DNA of 64,000 nt from Alphaproteobacteria bacterium (GTDB taxonomy: Bacteria > Pseudomonadota > Alphaproteobacteria > Micropepsales > Micropepsaceae): positions 111,728 to 175,727 of the forward strand of contig PLJH01000032.1 in NCBI GenBank assembly GCA_003139615.1. The letters are read 5' to 3'. Position numbers and translations under genes: made by a program. The notes below the pieces were generated by a model. That model made no database searches. It was not told the DNA's origin and was given only the letters and a program-made list of their open reading frames with translations. This document shows, piece after piece, positions 24,861 through 34,456 of the stretch. The first letter of the stretch is position 1. Each line of letters begins with the position of its first letter.

Positions 24861-25712
24861 ATGAAAAGTGTCGTCGTGACGGGGGCATCCACGGGCATCG
24901 GCTGGGGCTGCGCCAAGGTCCTGATCGGAAGAGGATTCCGCGTTTTCGGCAGCGTCCGCAAGCAAGCCGATGCGGACCGGCTTGCGAAGGAATTCGGAGC
25001 GAATTTCGTGCCGGTGATGTTCGATGTGACCGATTCGGCTGCCGTGAAAGCCGGCGCGGAGAAGGTTGCGGCTGCGCTTGCCGGCGAGCCGCTCTTCGGC
25101 CTCGTCAACAATGCGGGCATCGCGGTGCCGGGCCCGCTGCTCCATCTCGACATCGACGAATTCCGTCACCAGCTCGAGGTGAACGTCACAGGTCAGCTCA
25201 TCGTCACGCAAGCTTTCGCGCCATTGCTGATGGCGCAGCCCGCGCACAAAGCGGGGCCCGGACGGATCGTGATGATCTCCTCGGTGGGCGGCAAAAACGC
25301 TTCACCCTTTGTCGGCGCTTACAATGCGTCGAAATTCGCGCTCGAAGGGCTATCGGAAAGCCTGCGCCGGGAACTGATGCTGTTCGGCATCGACGTGATC
25401 GTCGTAGCGCCCGGCGCGGTCGCGACCCCCATCTGGGACAAGGCCGAAACGATCGATGTCGCGCGCTACGCCAACACGCCTTTCGCGGCGGCTCTCACGA
25501 AAGTGCGCGATTACATGATCGCGAGCGGACGCAAGGGCCTGAAACCCGAAAAACTCGGACGCGCCGTCTGGCGCGCACTGACGATCGCAAATCCGAAAAC
25601 GCGTTACACGGTGACGCCGGATCGCATGCAGAATTTCATGGTCAACGTTCTACCCAAGCGCGTGATCGATCGCACGATTGCAGGCCGATTGGGGCTGACG
25701 CGCCGGCAATAG
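24861..25712 (+). CDS. short-chain dehydrogenase/reductase (SDR) family oxidoreductase
   Basis: The 283-residue protein has the classical SDR pattern: TGASTGIG (7-14) for the nucleotide, NNAG (about 90-93), a catalytic Ser in MISSVGG, and YNASKFALE (about 154-162), where Tyr and Lys complete the active site. Residues after the first strand (SVRKQAD) suggest NADP preference. Substrate cannot be told from sequence. The start at 24861 is preceded by GGAGGG. It is divergent from the hisN-type gene. Confidence 0.88.
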   Translation: MKSVVVTGASTGIGWGCAKVLIGRGFRVFGSVRKQADADRLAKEFGANFVPVMFDVTDSAAVKAGAEKVAAALAGEPLFGLVNNAGIAVPGPLLHLDIDEFRHQLEVNVTGQLIVTQAFAPLLMAQPAHKAGPGRIVMISSVGGKNASPFVGAYNASKFALEGLSESLRRELMLFGIDVIVVAPGAVATPIWDKAETIDVARYANTPFAAALTKVRDYMIASGRKGLKPEKLGRAVWRALTIANPKTRYTVTPDRMQNFMVNVLPKRVIDRTIAGRLGLTRRQ

Positions 25713-25752
25713 CCGCGACCGGATCGCGAAATTTCACGCGTCTTGTCGGACC

Positions 25753-28700
25753 TTAGTTTCCCGTAGTCGTGCCGTGCTCGGAAACAAGATCTTCCGAGCC
25801 ATAGGAATTTCCGTTGTCCATCGTGATATTCCCATACGCGGTCACGTTCAGGGCGCCCGGCGTCGTGATCGAGCCTGAGATCTGATCCACGATGTTCGTG
25901 TCGGATATCAGCGTGACATCGGCGCCCGACACATTGCCGGTCAGTCGCAAGGCGCCGGAGGTGAGGGTGATATCCGTGTCGCCCTGATCGCCGGAGACGG
26001 CACCTTGCACCGTCAGGTGCGTTCCGTCGACAAGCGTAAATCCGCCCAATCCTGTATTGGCGAATGCGCCCACATGCGTGATCAGATTTGTGCCGTTCAG
26101 GCTCGCGCCTCCGACGGAACTGCCTGCGAGCAACCTGGCGGCGATTCCGCCGCCGATCTCCGTGATCGTTCCAGCGGAATTGAGGTCGACTTGATTGCCC
26201 GCCGTCAATTGGCTTGCGACGTCGATGCCGCCGCTTGTCGTCGTCAAGATGACGTTGCCGGTCACGGTGCTCACCGCGCCGGAGACCGTGAGCGCTTCTC
26301 CGTCCATAAGCGAGAAACTGTTTGCGCCTGTATTGGTGAACGCGTCCAGCGTGCCGATCATGTTGGCACCGTTGAACACGACGCCGTTAACCGAGCTGCC
26401 TGTCAGCGACGCGGCCGAGATCGATCCGATCGAAGTCTCGATGAGATTGCCGGTCGAGTTGAGCGTGACCCCGCCGGTTCCGGCATTCACCGCGCCGTCA
26501 ATGCGCAACGGCCCGACGTTGTTCACATCGAGATTGCCGGAGCCGCCTGTGTCGACGCCGCTCAGAAGCGCGATGTTATTGGTGCCCGTGAGCAAGATAT
26601 CGCCGCTGGAACCCAGCGCCAGCGCGTAGGCGTCGATCGTGCCGGTCGACTCGCTTATCGAGCCCGCGGCATCGAGCGTCACATGGTCGCCGGTGAAATT
26701 GAGCACGGCGTCGATGTCGAGCGCAGCCGCCGTGTCGTCGATGGCGACATTGATACCCGATGAGACCCCGCCTGCGGCCGTATAGAGGAATTGCGATCCT
26801 GTCTGCGAGCCCAGCGCGGTATCGAGGCCGGCGATCGTGCCGCTCGCGGTCGCCTGGTCGCTCGTGATTTCGAGCGTGCGCTCCTGGAGGCCGAGGTCGG
26901 ACAGCGAACCCGTTGCGTCCAGATAATAGGAATTGGCTTCGGTGGGCGCGCCGCTTGCAACGTAGGCGAGCACCTGGCTGCCGGAGCCCGAAATGGTTCC
27001 GGGAGCGAGCAGCATGTAATAATAGCCGTCGGCGCCCGAACTCATCGACACGAGCGGATCGGCTGTCGTGCCGTCGACCAGCAATCCGACGCCGGCGCCC
27101 GAAACCACTTTCGCACCGTTGCCGACTACGCCGGACACGACTTGCGGCGTGCCATTGGGCGACTGCCATTGCAGATAGGGATAGCTTATGCCCGCAACGA
27201 TGCCCCACACGCTCGGATCCCAACTCGGATCGAGCGCGCTTTGCAAGGTGGCCGTCGTAGCGCCCGTGATGCCGGCATCGCCGGAGACGTTGCCCGCGCC
27301 CTGCTCCGGGTTCGTGATTCCGCTCGTCTGCATGTCCCAATAGCTGGTCTGTATGGTGCCGCCGTCGTCGCCGACGAACCCGCCGACCTCGGCGCCGGCG
27401 CCCGCTTTCACCGTGCCGACTGAATAGGACTCTTCGATCGTGCTACCGTTATAACCGACAAGGCCGCCGGCCGCCGTTTCGCCCCCGCCGCCCTTCACCG
27501 CGCCCACGGCATAGGTTTGATCGATGTCCCCGTCGTTGGCGCCGACAAGGCCACCGAGAACGTCTGAATGGCTGCCGGTTACCGCGCCCGTGGCGAAGGA
27601 CTGGGATATGTCGCCGGGGTTATAGCCGACAAGTCCGCCGGCGGCAGCGTAAGCGCCGTCGACCTGCACCGCGCCGGTGGCATAAGATTCGTCAATTTCA
27701 AATTCGTTGATGCCGACAAGGCCGCCGACCGCGCTACCGCGGCCGCCGGTCACGGCGCCGGTTGCATAAGATTCGTCAATTTCATTTTCACTCATGCCGG
27801 CGAGACCGCCGATCGCGTTTCCGGCGCCGCCTATCACAGTGCCGGTGGCATAGGATTGCTCGACAAGACCCTCATTGGCGCCGACCAGACCTCCAATGAC
27901 GGTTTCAATACCACCACCGCTGCCACTTACGGCGCCGCCGGCAAATGATTGAATAATCTCACCGACGTTTTCGCCAACGAGGCCGCCGAGAGCGGTGACG
28001 GAGTTGTCGCTCACGGCGCCGGCGGCAGACGATTGGAAGATGACGCCCTCGTTGAAACCGACCAGGCCTCCGACAGGGGCTTCGAAGCCGCCATATACCG
28101 TCGCGGAAGACGTAGACAGCGAAATCTCGCCCTCACTGGCGCCCACCAAACCGCCGACTGCCGCATCGACGCCGCCGGTCACCGTTCCCGTGGCATAAGC
28201 ATTGTTCACGGTGCCATCGACTTCACCTGCGAGCGCGCCGACCGCAGCGCCTTCGCCGAATGTCGATACGATATCGGCGTTGGTCACGCCCAAATCCTGC
28301 ACTGTCCCGTCGATCTCGCCGAACAGGCCGACACTGTCATCCCGACTGTCGTTTATCGTCAGCCCGCTGATCGTATTGTTGAACCCTTCGAACGCACCTT
28401 CGAAATCAAAGATCGGAGATTCCCTGTATGTCGTGCCGGCCAAATCGATGTCGTTTGCGAGCGCGTAGAATCCTTCCGGGTTGTCGTTAAGGTCGCGCAG
28501 CAACTCGGCGGCGTTGTCGATCAATGTGAAAGACGTGCCGTTGACCGCGAACGCATAGCGCGTATCGGCGAACGTCACCGTCGCACCGTTGCCCAGAGAG
28601 TAGCCGTACTCATTCACGTCGTTCGGATTGAGCGTGAACACGCTGGAAGCGCCTGACGCCGCGCCGGTGAAGGCGATGTTCGCGTTGATCTCGATGTTCT

Positions 28701-30234
28701 GCGGCGCGAGCGTCGGATCATTGGGATCGCCCAGCACAAGACCGCCTCCGCCGCCGATGGTGATCGGCGCGTTGATGGAAATCGTATCCGATGCGCCCAG
28801 ACTCAGAACGGTCGGCGCGGACCATGACAGCGGAACCAGCACGGTGATGTCGCTGGTAATCGATCCGCTACCTTCCGGGGACCCGGAACCACCGGCAGAA
28901 CCGGCGCAAAATCCGCAAGGTCCGGTTCCGCGCGCGTTGCCGGTGGTATCGCCATGCGCGGCAATGGCCACATTCGTCGTGGCGAGCGCAGCTACCAGAT
29001 CATCGACATTGATATTGGAATCCCCATCGGCCGTAGTAAAAGTATAACCGCCGGTCGACGGAGCGTTCGAAATCGTCACGGTGTAAGGATCGATCAGCCA
29101 GCTGCCGGTCTTGCCGAACGCGGCCAGGGTGTCGACCCTTACGCCCGCGAGCCCGACGACGTCGCCAGATGTCTCGACCAAGCCGCCGTTGCCGGAACGG
29201 GAGCCGCCTTGCGCATAAACATGCGCCCCGAATTGATTGATTGAAGCGATGGCCGAGATATGTCCGCCATTGCCGCTCGTACCGGCGGATGCTTCCACAA
29301 CGCTCGCGTTGTCGGCGACGATGCCGGCCTGATTCCAGCCACCGATGGTGACCGAGCCCCCGCCATTGGCGCCGGAAGCGTCCAGTGTCGCCTTTATAAG
29401 AGCGATGCTGCCGCCATCGCCCGCATCGAGCACGATGGTGCCGCCGACCTGCTGGGCCGTCTGCGCCTGGATAAGGCCGCCCGCATTGACCACGCCCGTC
29501 GCAAGACCTTCGGCTGCACGGGCGGTCATTGTAACGGTCGCACCCGTGAGTCTGCCTGTGTTGGTCGCGGTGGCTTTGCCGTTCACGTCACCTTGCGCAG
29601 CGAACGAGACGAGACCATCGCCGCTGAAATCGACTGTGAAGGCGTTCGATGCGCCCAGGGCAACCGTGCCGAGCTTCGCCTGGACAATACCGGCATTCGT
29701 GACGTTCGGCGCCACGAGTGCGACCGTGCCGCCGCTTGCCGCAGTGATCGACCCTTTGTTGACGACGGATGCATTCTGATTGCCCGCCTTGGAGAACTTG
29801 CCGGCAAGCAAATCGGAATCCGTGCCGTCGGTGCTGGTCGCGATCAGCGAGCCGACATTGACCTGCGCGCCCTTGCCGAACAGCATTCCGTTGCCGTTGA
29901 TCAGGACCACACGGCCATTCGCGTCGAGCGTTCCCATGATCTGGCTGGCGCTCGCACCACCGATGCGGTTGACGGCGATCGCCGAAGAATTGGGCTGAAC
30001 GAATTGCGTGGTCTGGCCGCTGGCGACATTGAAGCTCGACCAGTCGATCACGACGTCTTCGCTCTTCTGGTCGACCGTCGTGGTCTTGGCCGAGGGCGCG
30101 CCGATGGTCGCCGACCCGGTCGTCACGGCGCCACCTGCTGGATTGGCATAGGCCGGCCCGAGCAGCGCTGGAGACGCCAGCGCAAGCACCAGAAAGGCAG
30201 CGCCAGACTTCAATTCGCAGCGAAATGATTGCAT
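25753..30234 (-). CDS. large two-partner-secretion (filamentous haemagglutinin-like) adhesin with GLUG repeats
   Basis: The 1493-residue protein starts with a signal peptide (to about residue 30) followed by a TPS secretion domain (about 31-160: TTTVDQKSEDVVIDWSSFNV and the INGNGMLFG motif). A beta-helical region follows. About a dozen repeats of roughly 28 residues lie at about 634-960, each with a GGLVGxN-like GLUG motif and a QSYATGAV-like turn. The rest is more beta-repeat sequence. Such proteins are exported through a TpsB (FhaC-type) pore and act in adhesion. No TpsB gene is in the window. The protein ends in a low-complexity, non-domain tail close to the SDR gene, so the C-terminus could be truncated. 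Confidence 0.8.
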   Translation of the reverse strand: MQSFRCELKSGAAFLVLALASPALLGPAYANPAGGAVTTGSATIGAPSAKTTTVDQKSEDVVIDWSSFNVASGQTTQFVQPNSSAIAVNRIGGASASQIMGTLDANGRVVLINGNGMLFGKGAQVNVGSLIATSTDGTDSDLLAGKFSKAGNQNASVVNKGSITAASGGTVALVAPNVTNAGIVQAKLGTVALGASNAFTVDFSGDGLVSFAAQGDVNGKATATNTGRLTGATVTMTARAAEGLATGVVNAGGLIQAQTAQQVGGTIVLDAGDGGSIALIKATLDASGANGGGSVTIGGWNQAGIVADNASVVEASAGTSGNGGHISAIASINQFGAHVYAQGGSRSGNGGLVETSGDVVGLAGVRVDTLAAFGKTGSWLIDPYTVTISNAPSTGGYTFTTADGDSNINVDDLVAALATTNVAIAAHGDTTGNARGTGPCGFCAGSAGGSGSPEGSGSITSDITVLVPLSWSAPTVLSLGASDTISINAPITIGGGGGLVLGDPNDPTLAPQNIEINANIAFTGAASGASSVFTLNPNDVNEYGYSLGNGATVTFADTRYAFAVNGTSFTLIDNAAELLRDLNDNPEGFYALANDIDLAGTTYRESPIFDFEGAFEGFNNTISGLTINDSRDDSVGLFGEIDGTVQDLGVTNADIVSTFGEGAAVGALAGEVDGTVNNAYATGTVTGGVDAAVGGLVGASEGEISLSTSSATVYGGFEAPVGGLVGFNEGVIFQSSAAGAVSDNSVTALGGLVGENVGEIIQSFAGGAVSGSGGGIETVIGGLVGANEGLVEQSYATGTVIGGAGNAIGGLAGMSENEIDESYATGAVTGGRGSAVGGLVGINEFEIDESYATGAVQVDGAYAAAGGLVGYNPGDISQSFATGAVTGSHSDVLGGLVGANDGDIDQTYAVGAVKGGGGETAAGGLVGYNGSTIEESYSVGTVKAGAGAEVGGFVGDDGGTIQTSYWDMQTSGITNPEQGAGNVSGDAGITGATTATLQSALDPSWDPSVWGIVAGISYPYLQWQSPNGTPQVVSGVVGNGAKVVSGAGVGLLVDGTTADPLVSMSSGADGYYYMLLAPGTISGSGSQVLAYVASGAPTEANSYYLDATGSLSDLGLQERTLEITSDQATASGTIAGLDTALGSQTGSQFLYTAAGGVSSGINVAIDDTAAALDIDAVLNFTGDHVTLDAAGSISESTGTIDAYALALGSSGDILLTGTNNIALLSGVDTGGSGNLDVNNVGPLRIDGAVNAGTGGVTLNSTGNLIETSIGSISAASLTGSSVNGVVFNGANMIGTLDAFTNTGANSFSLMDGEALTVSGAVSTVTGNVILTTTSGGIDVASQLTAGNQVDLNSAGTITEIGGGIAARLLAGSSVGGASLNGTNLITHVGAFANTGLGGFTLVDGTHLTVQGAVSGDQGDTDITLTSGALRLTGNVSGADVTLISDTNIVDQISGSITTPGALNVTAYGNITMDNGNSYGSEDLVSEHGTTTGN

Positions 30235-30326
30235 GTCGATCCCCCCAGGGCCGGCCGAGGCTCGACCGGCACCGTCAAGTTACACTATGGATTAATCTGC
30301 GACCAGCAGGTGTTTGTGGCGTCCCG

Positions 30327-31835
30327 ATGACATTGATCGATCAGGCCATTGCCGCGAGACGGCAACGCCGTTTCCAAGAGGCGGAAAAAACTTGCCGCGC
30401 CGCCATCTTGGAGCAGCCGGACAATGTCCCCGCCCTGAACCTCCTGGGTGTGCTTCTGCTCGAAACGGGGCGGGCGGGCGAGGCTGAAGACGTCATCCGG
30501 AAATCCCTCGAAATCGATCCCGACTCGCCTGCCGCACTGCACAATCTCGGTCTTGCGCTCGGTGCGACCGGCCGGCCCGATCAGGCGCTGCATTATTTTG
30601 CGCGCGCCATCGCCGGGCAATCGGATTTCGTCGATGCCTATTACAATCTGGGCCTCGCATTGCAATCCTGCGGAAGAGTCGAAGAGGCCGCAGCGGTCTA
30701 TGACCGAGCGATTCAATTGAAACCCGATCACGCTCACGCGCTCAACAATCTTGCGCTTATCCATCATGGAGAGGCGCGGTTGGCGGAAGCGGTTGCGCTC
30801 TATCGCCGTGCGCTCGCGGCCGACCCAGACATCGAGACCACGCGGGCCAATCTGGGTAGCGCACTCCTGATTCTCGGCGAACGCGAAGACGCCTTAGCGA
30901 TATTTCGCGAGGCGCTGGCGCGCAATCCGCACGATCCGCTCTCCAACTATGTTCTGGCGCAAGTCGACTACCAAGCAATGGACATCGACAAGAGCACAGA
31001 GAAGCTCGTCGCAACTTTGGAAGAATTGCGGGAACGTTCCGATTGGTTGCGGCACGGTTCGACGTCCTCCTCCCAAATTCCGATATACGACATTCCGCGC
31101 TATCGCGAGGCGCTGTGCGCAGTCGTAGACGCCTTGAACGCCGCGGGAATTGAGGCATGCCTTTTCGGGGGCACCTTGTTGGGCGCGACGCGCGACGGCG
31201 ACTTCATCTCCTTCGACAAGGACATGGACTTCGGCATCTTCGCATCGGTCACTCCGGCGCAACTCGACGCCGTGTTGTCGCGAGACCCGAGATTCCGACG
31301 GCAAACCGAACTCGCCGACGACGTGATCATATCGTGCTACAAATTCGAAGATTGCGTGGCGATCGATTTCTTTCGGCTTTATCCGGAAGGCGAAACAGTC
31401 TGGTGCGGACTATATTGGCGCGGTCAACTGGTGAAATGGCGGCACAAAAGCTTCGCTCTGCGGGATTTTGTTTTTCTCGGTGTGCCGACAAAAATTCCGG
31501 AAGACCCGGAATTTTTTCTGTCGGAAGTCTATGGCGACTGGCGAACGCCCAATCCCTATTTCGCGGCGTGGGCATCGCCGAATATGGACGGCGGATTTCC
31601 GCCCGTGGCGCGTTGCATTGCTTATGCAAACATTTTCAAGGCGGCGTGGAGCGGCGACCGGCCGCGTGCGATCGATCTTTGCCGACAGCTATTGGCGCTG
31701 GATCCGGGCAATACACTCGTTGCGGATATCAGACTTCGCCTGCTCGCGGCTCAGGAGCGCGTCCCGTCCGGACCCTCAGCGACGCAAGGTGCCTTCCTGG
31801 GCTCGCTTGAGGACGCGTTCGACAATCTGACGTGA
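30327..31835 (+). CDS. TPR protein fused to a LicD/fukutin-type phosphotransferase domain
   Basis: The N-terminal half (about 1-230 of 502 residues) consists of about six TPR units (NLLGVLLLETGRAGEAEDVI, YYNLGLALQSCGRVEEAAAVYDRAI and others). The C-terminal half carries a LicD/fukutin motif (about 279-305): FGGTLLGATRDGDFIS followed by DKDMDFGI, where the Asp residues bind metal and the phospho-donor. LicD proteins transfer phosphocholine or similar groups from CDP-activated donors to surface glycans. This TPR-LicD fusion is the notable part. The ATG at 30327 begins the TPR region; the open frame to 30225 is not needed. It is divergent from the adhesin and convergent, with a 60-bp overlap, with the cytidylyltransferase. 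Confidence 0.75.
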   Translation: MTLIDQAIAARRQRRFQEAEKTCRAAILEQPDNVPALNLLGVLLLETGRAGEAEDVIRKSLEIDPDSPAALHNLGLALGATGRPDQALHYFARAIAGQSDFVDAYYNLGLALQSCGRVEEAAAVYDRAIQLKPDHAHALNNLALIHHGEARLAEAVALYRRALAADPDIETTRANLGSALLILGEREDALAIFREALARNPHDPLSNYVLAQVDYQAMDIDKSTEKLVATLEELRERSDWLRHGSTSSSQIPIYDIPRYREALCAVVDALNAAGIEACLFGGTLLGATRDGDFISFDKDMDFGIFASVTPAQLDAVLSRDPRFRRQTELADDVIISCYKFEDCVAIDFFRLYPEGETVWCGLYWRGQLVKWRHKSFALRDFVFLGVPTKIPEDPEFFLSEVYGDWRTPNPYFAAWASPNMDGGFPPVARCIAYANIFKAAWSGDRPRAIDLCRQLLALDPGNTLVADIRLRLLAAQERVPSGPSATQGAFLGSLEDAFDNLT

Positions 31836-32225
31836 GGAAATGTGCGATGTGTAGCGAACCGTCCTCAGGCGGCCGTGCTCCATGAGGTCCGCATAAAACT
31901 TCCGGAGTTCCGCCTCCGCCATGTCGTCTCCATGGCACAGGAATTCCGCGCCGATCGAATCGAGAAACGCACATTTGGGCGTTAGCGGCACGGGCTGCTC
32001 CACCACACGATCGACAAAACGGCAGGCGCGCACGACACCAAGCCTCTCGGCAAAGGTCAGGATAGGCAAAGGTTTGTAGGTGCCGACATCGGCGTCACCG
32101 ACCAGGCCCACGATCAGGCGATCGCCCAGCGCGCGCGCCTGTCGGAAGAACTCGACATGACCGACATGAAACAGATCGCACACCGCGTCGGCGTAAACCC
32201 AGCGCAATGCAGGCGTATCGCTCAT
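31776..32225 (-). CDS. cytidylyltransferase-family nucleotidyltransferase
   Basis: The 149-residue protein has the HxGH motif (H20-V-G-H23) and the second signature ISSRQI (129-134), in the place of the ISTSDI-like motif of cytidylyltransferases that make CDP-glycerol, CDP-choline or CDP-ethanolamine. The strand YADAVCDLFHVGHVEFFRQ resembles the eukaryotic-type choline/ethanolamine-phosphate enzymes. I infer it activates a phospho-alcohol with CTP, which could be the donor for the LicD domain encoded convergently. The 3' ends overlap by 60 bases, an unusual arrangement. Substrate is unproven. Confidence 0.75.
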   Translation of the reverse strand: MSDTPALRWVYADAVCDLFHVGHVEFFRQARALGDRLIVGLVGDADVGTYKPLPILTFAERLGVVRACRFVDRVVEQPVPLTPKCAFLDSIGAEFLCHGDDMAEAELRKFYADLMEHGRLRTVRYTSHISSRQIVERVLKRAQEGTLRR

Positions 32226-32345
32226 CGGGTGTTCTCCGCAGTCGGCGCGTCTGAATGACGGCCGATAGCGCAGACAGGCTGCGACAGGTCCGGCATTGAG
32301 GCAAGACCGGTAGGCGCCGCCTGATTCCGGCGATGCCGTTCAGGA

Positions 32346-34184
32346 TTAAGCTTCGACTTTTGCGCGTTTGCGCATGTGCGGCAGGAGTTCGCGCTTGCGC
32401 AGGCGGATCGATTGCGGCGTCACTTCGACCAATTCGTCGTCTTCGATATAGGCGATGGACTGCTCAAGCGTCAGCGGCACGATCGGCGTCAGCCGGAGCG
32501 CCTCGTCCTTTGCGTGCGTGCGGATGTTGGTGAGCTGCTTTGCCTTCAGCGGATTGACGTCGAGATCGTTGTCGCGCGAATGCTGCCCGATGATCATGCC
32601 CTGATAGACCTTCGTCCCCGGTATCACGAACAGCTTGCCGCGGTCTTCCAGAAAGAACAGTCCATAGGTCACGGCCTCGCCGTCGGCCGTCGAAATCAGC
32701 ACACCGCTGGTGCGACCCACGAGCGCGCCCTTGAAAGGCGCGTAGCCGTGAAACATGCGGTTGATCACGCCCGTGCCCCGCGTATCGGTGAGGAATTCGC
32801 CGTGATAGCCGATCAATCCGCGTGACGGCGCAAAGAACACGAGCCTCGTCTTGCCCGCGCCGGTCGGACGCATGTCCTGCAACTCGCCTTTGCGCTGACT
32901 GACCTTGTCGATGACGATGCCCGTATAGGGATCGTCGACGTCGATGGTCACTTCCTCGATCGGCTCGAGCTTCTCGCCCAGCTCGGGATCGGTACGGAAC
33001 AGAACGCGGGGTCGGCTGATCGAAAGTTCGAAACCTTCGCGACGCATCTGCTCGATGAGCACGCCCAATTGCAGTTCGCCACGGCCGGCGACTTCGTAGG
33101 AGCCTTCTCCCGTTTCGCTCACATGGATTGCGACATTGCCTTCGGCCTCGCGCAGCAGCCTTTCGCGGATCACGCGGCTCTGGACCTTTTCGCCTTCGCG
33201 TCCTGCCAGGGGCGAATCGTTGACGGAAATGGTGATGGCGAGCGTGGGCGGATCGATCGGCGTGGCCGTGATGGGTTTTTCGACTTCGACGTCGCACAGC
33301 GTATCGGCCACGGTCGTCGTCTGGAGGCCGGCGATTGCGATGATGTCTCCCGCTTCCGCACGCTCGACCGGCACGCGCGCGAGACCGCGGAATGCCAATA
33401 ACTTGGTCGCCCGTGCCCGCTCGACAATCTCGCCGTCGCTGTTGAGTGCTTTGATCTGGCGATTGACCGTAATGGCGCCGGACTCGATGCGCCCGGTCAG
33501 GATGCGGCCCAGATAAGGATCGGCTTCGAGCGTCGTCACCAGCATCGTGAACGGAAAGCCGTCGCCGGCCTTCGCGAGCGGCCGGGGCTTCGGCACGTCG
33601 GCGACGATGCGGTCGAACAGGGGCGCGAGCGATGTGTGTGGTTCATCGAGATCTGCCACCGCCCAACCCTGCCTGCCTGAAGCATAGAGGACGTGGAAAT
33701 CGAGTTGGTAGTCGTTCGCCTCCAGGGCCAGGAACAGATCGAAGATGCTTTCGAGCGTTTCCTTGGGCTGCGCGTCGGACCGGTCGATCTTGTTGATGAT
33801 GACGATCGGCTTCAGCCCGAGCTTCAAGGCCTTCGACAGCACGAATTTCGTCTGCGGCATGACCGACTCGGCCGCGTCCACCAGCAGGACCACGCCATCG
33901 ACCATCGACAGGATGCGCTCGACCTCACCGCCGAAATCAGCGTGCCCCGGCGTATCGATCAGGTTGAGCTGATAGCGCTCGCCATCGTGGGCCAGGTACT
34001 GCAAGGTGACGCTCTGCGCCTTGATGGTGATGCCGCGCTCGCGCTCCAGATCGTTGGAATCCATCGCCCGGTCCTGGACGTGCTGGTTGTCGCGTATGGC
34101 GCCCGACTGCTTGAGCAGATGGTCGACAAGCGTGGTTTTGCCATGGTCGACATGGGCGATGATGGCAATATTGCGAATATCCAT
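32346..34184 (-). CDS. typA: ribosome-associated GTPase TypA/BipA
   Basis: The 612-residue translational GTPase has G1 AHVDHGKTT (10-18), G3 DTPGH (about 77-81) and G4 NKIDR (about 131-135), followed by EF-G-like domains II, III and V and the TypA-specific C-terminal domain with [14 protein letters not shown] at the end. It binds the ribosome and is needed under stress and cold in several bacteria. The length matches the family's usual 600-615. The ATG at 34184 is the obvious start. Single-gene unit. Confidence 0.95.
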   Translation of the reverse strand: MDIRNIAIIAHVDHGKTTLVDHLLKQSGAIRDNQHVQDRAMDSNDLERERGITIKAQSVTLQYLAHDGERYQLNLIDTPGHADFGGEVERILSMVDGVVLLVDAAESVMPQTKFVLSKALKLGLKPIVIINKIDRSDAQPKETLESIFDLFLALEANDYQLDFHVLYASGRQGWAVADLDEPHTSLAPLFDRIVADVPKPRPLAKAGDGFPFTMLVTTLEADPYLGRILTGRIESGAITVNRQIKALNSDGEIVERARATKLLAFRGLARVPVERAEAGDIIAIAGLQTTTVADTLCDVEVEKPITATPIDPPTLAITISVNDSPLAGREGEKVQSRVIRERLLREAEGNVAIHVSETGEGSYEVAGRGELQLGVLIEQMRREGFELSISRPRVLFRTDPELGEKLEPIEEVTIDVDDPYTGIVIDKVSQRKGELQDMRPTGAGKTRLVFFAPSRGLIGYHGEFLTDTRGTGVINRMFHGYAPFKGALVGRTSGVLISTADGEAVTYGLFFLEDRGKLFVIPGTKVYQGMIIGQHSRDNDLDVNPLKAKQLTNIRTHAKDEALRLTPIVPLTLEQSIAYIEDDELVEVTPQSIRLRKRELLPHMRKRAKVEA

Positions 34185-34456
34185 AAGGCGGCGCTCCGGG
34201 GCGCGGCGCTTATAGACGCGGGGGACCGCCTTCGCAATCGCGGTAGAATCCGGCGTCTCCGATCTTGAGACCTCCGTGGCCGGGTCAGCCGGAAGAAAAG
34301 GCTCAAAAGCGCCGTATTTCCTGCATCGCCGGTGGCTGGAGCTGATTCGACGTCACAGAATCCAGGTTAATGGTCCTGCGAGAATGAAAGAATTTTGGGG
34401 CGTTATCCGCGACTCCCACCAGGAATTGGACCGGAGTCGGGTTTTGGGTGCGCCGA
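34185..34456. other. intergenic region upstream of typA
   Basis: I see no gene here. The region should contain the typA promoter (minus strand). No clear terminator follows the aldo/keto reductase gene. Confidence 0.4.

Noticed and set aside
26005-30228. Several open frames antisense to the adhesin gene
   Set aside because: Repeat-rich coding DNA on the minus strand creates open frames on the plus strand. None has a plausible start or domain.
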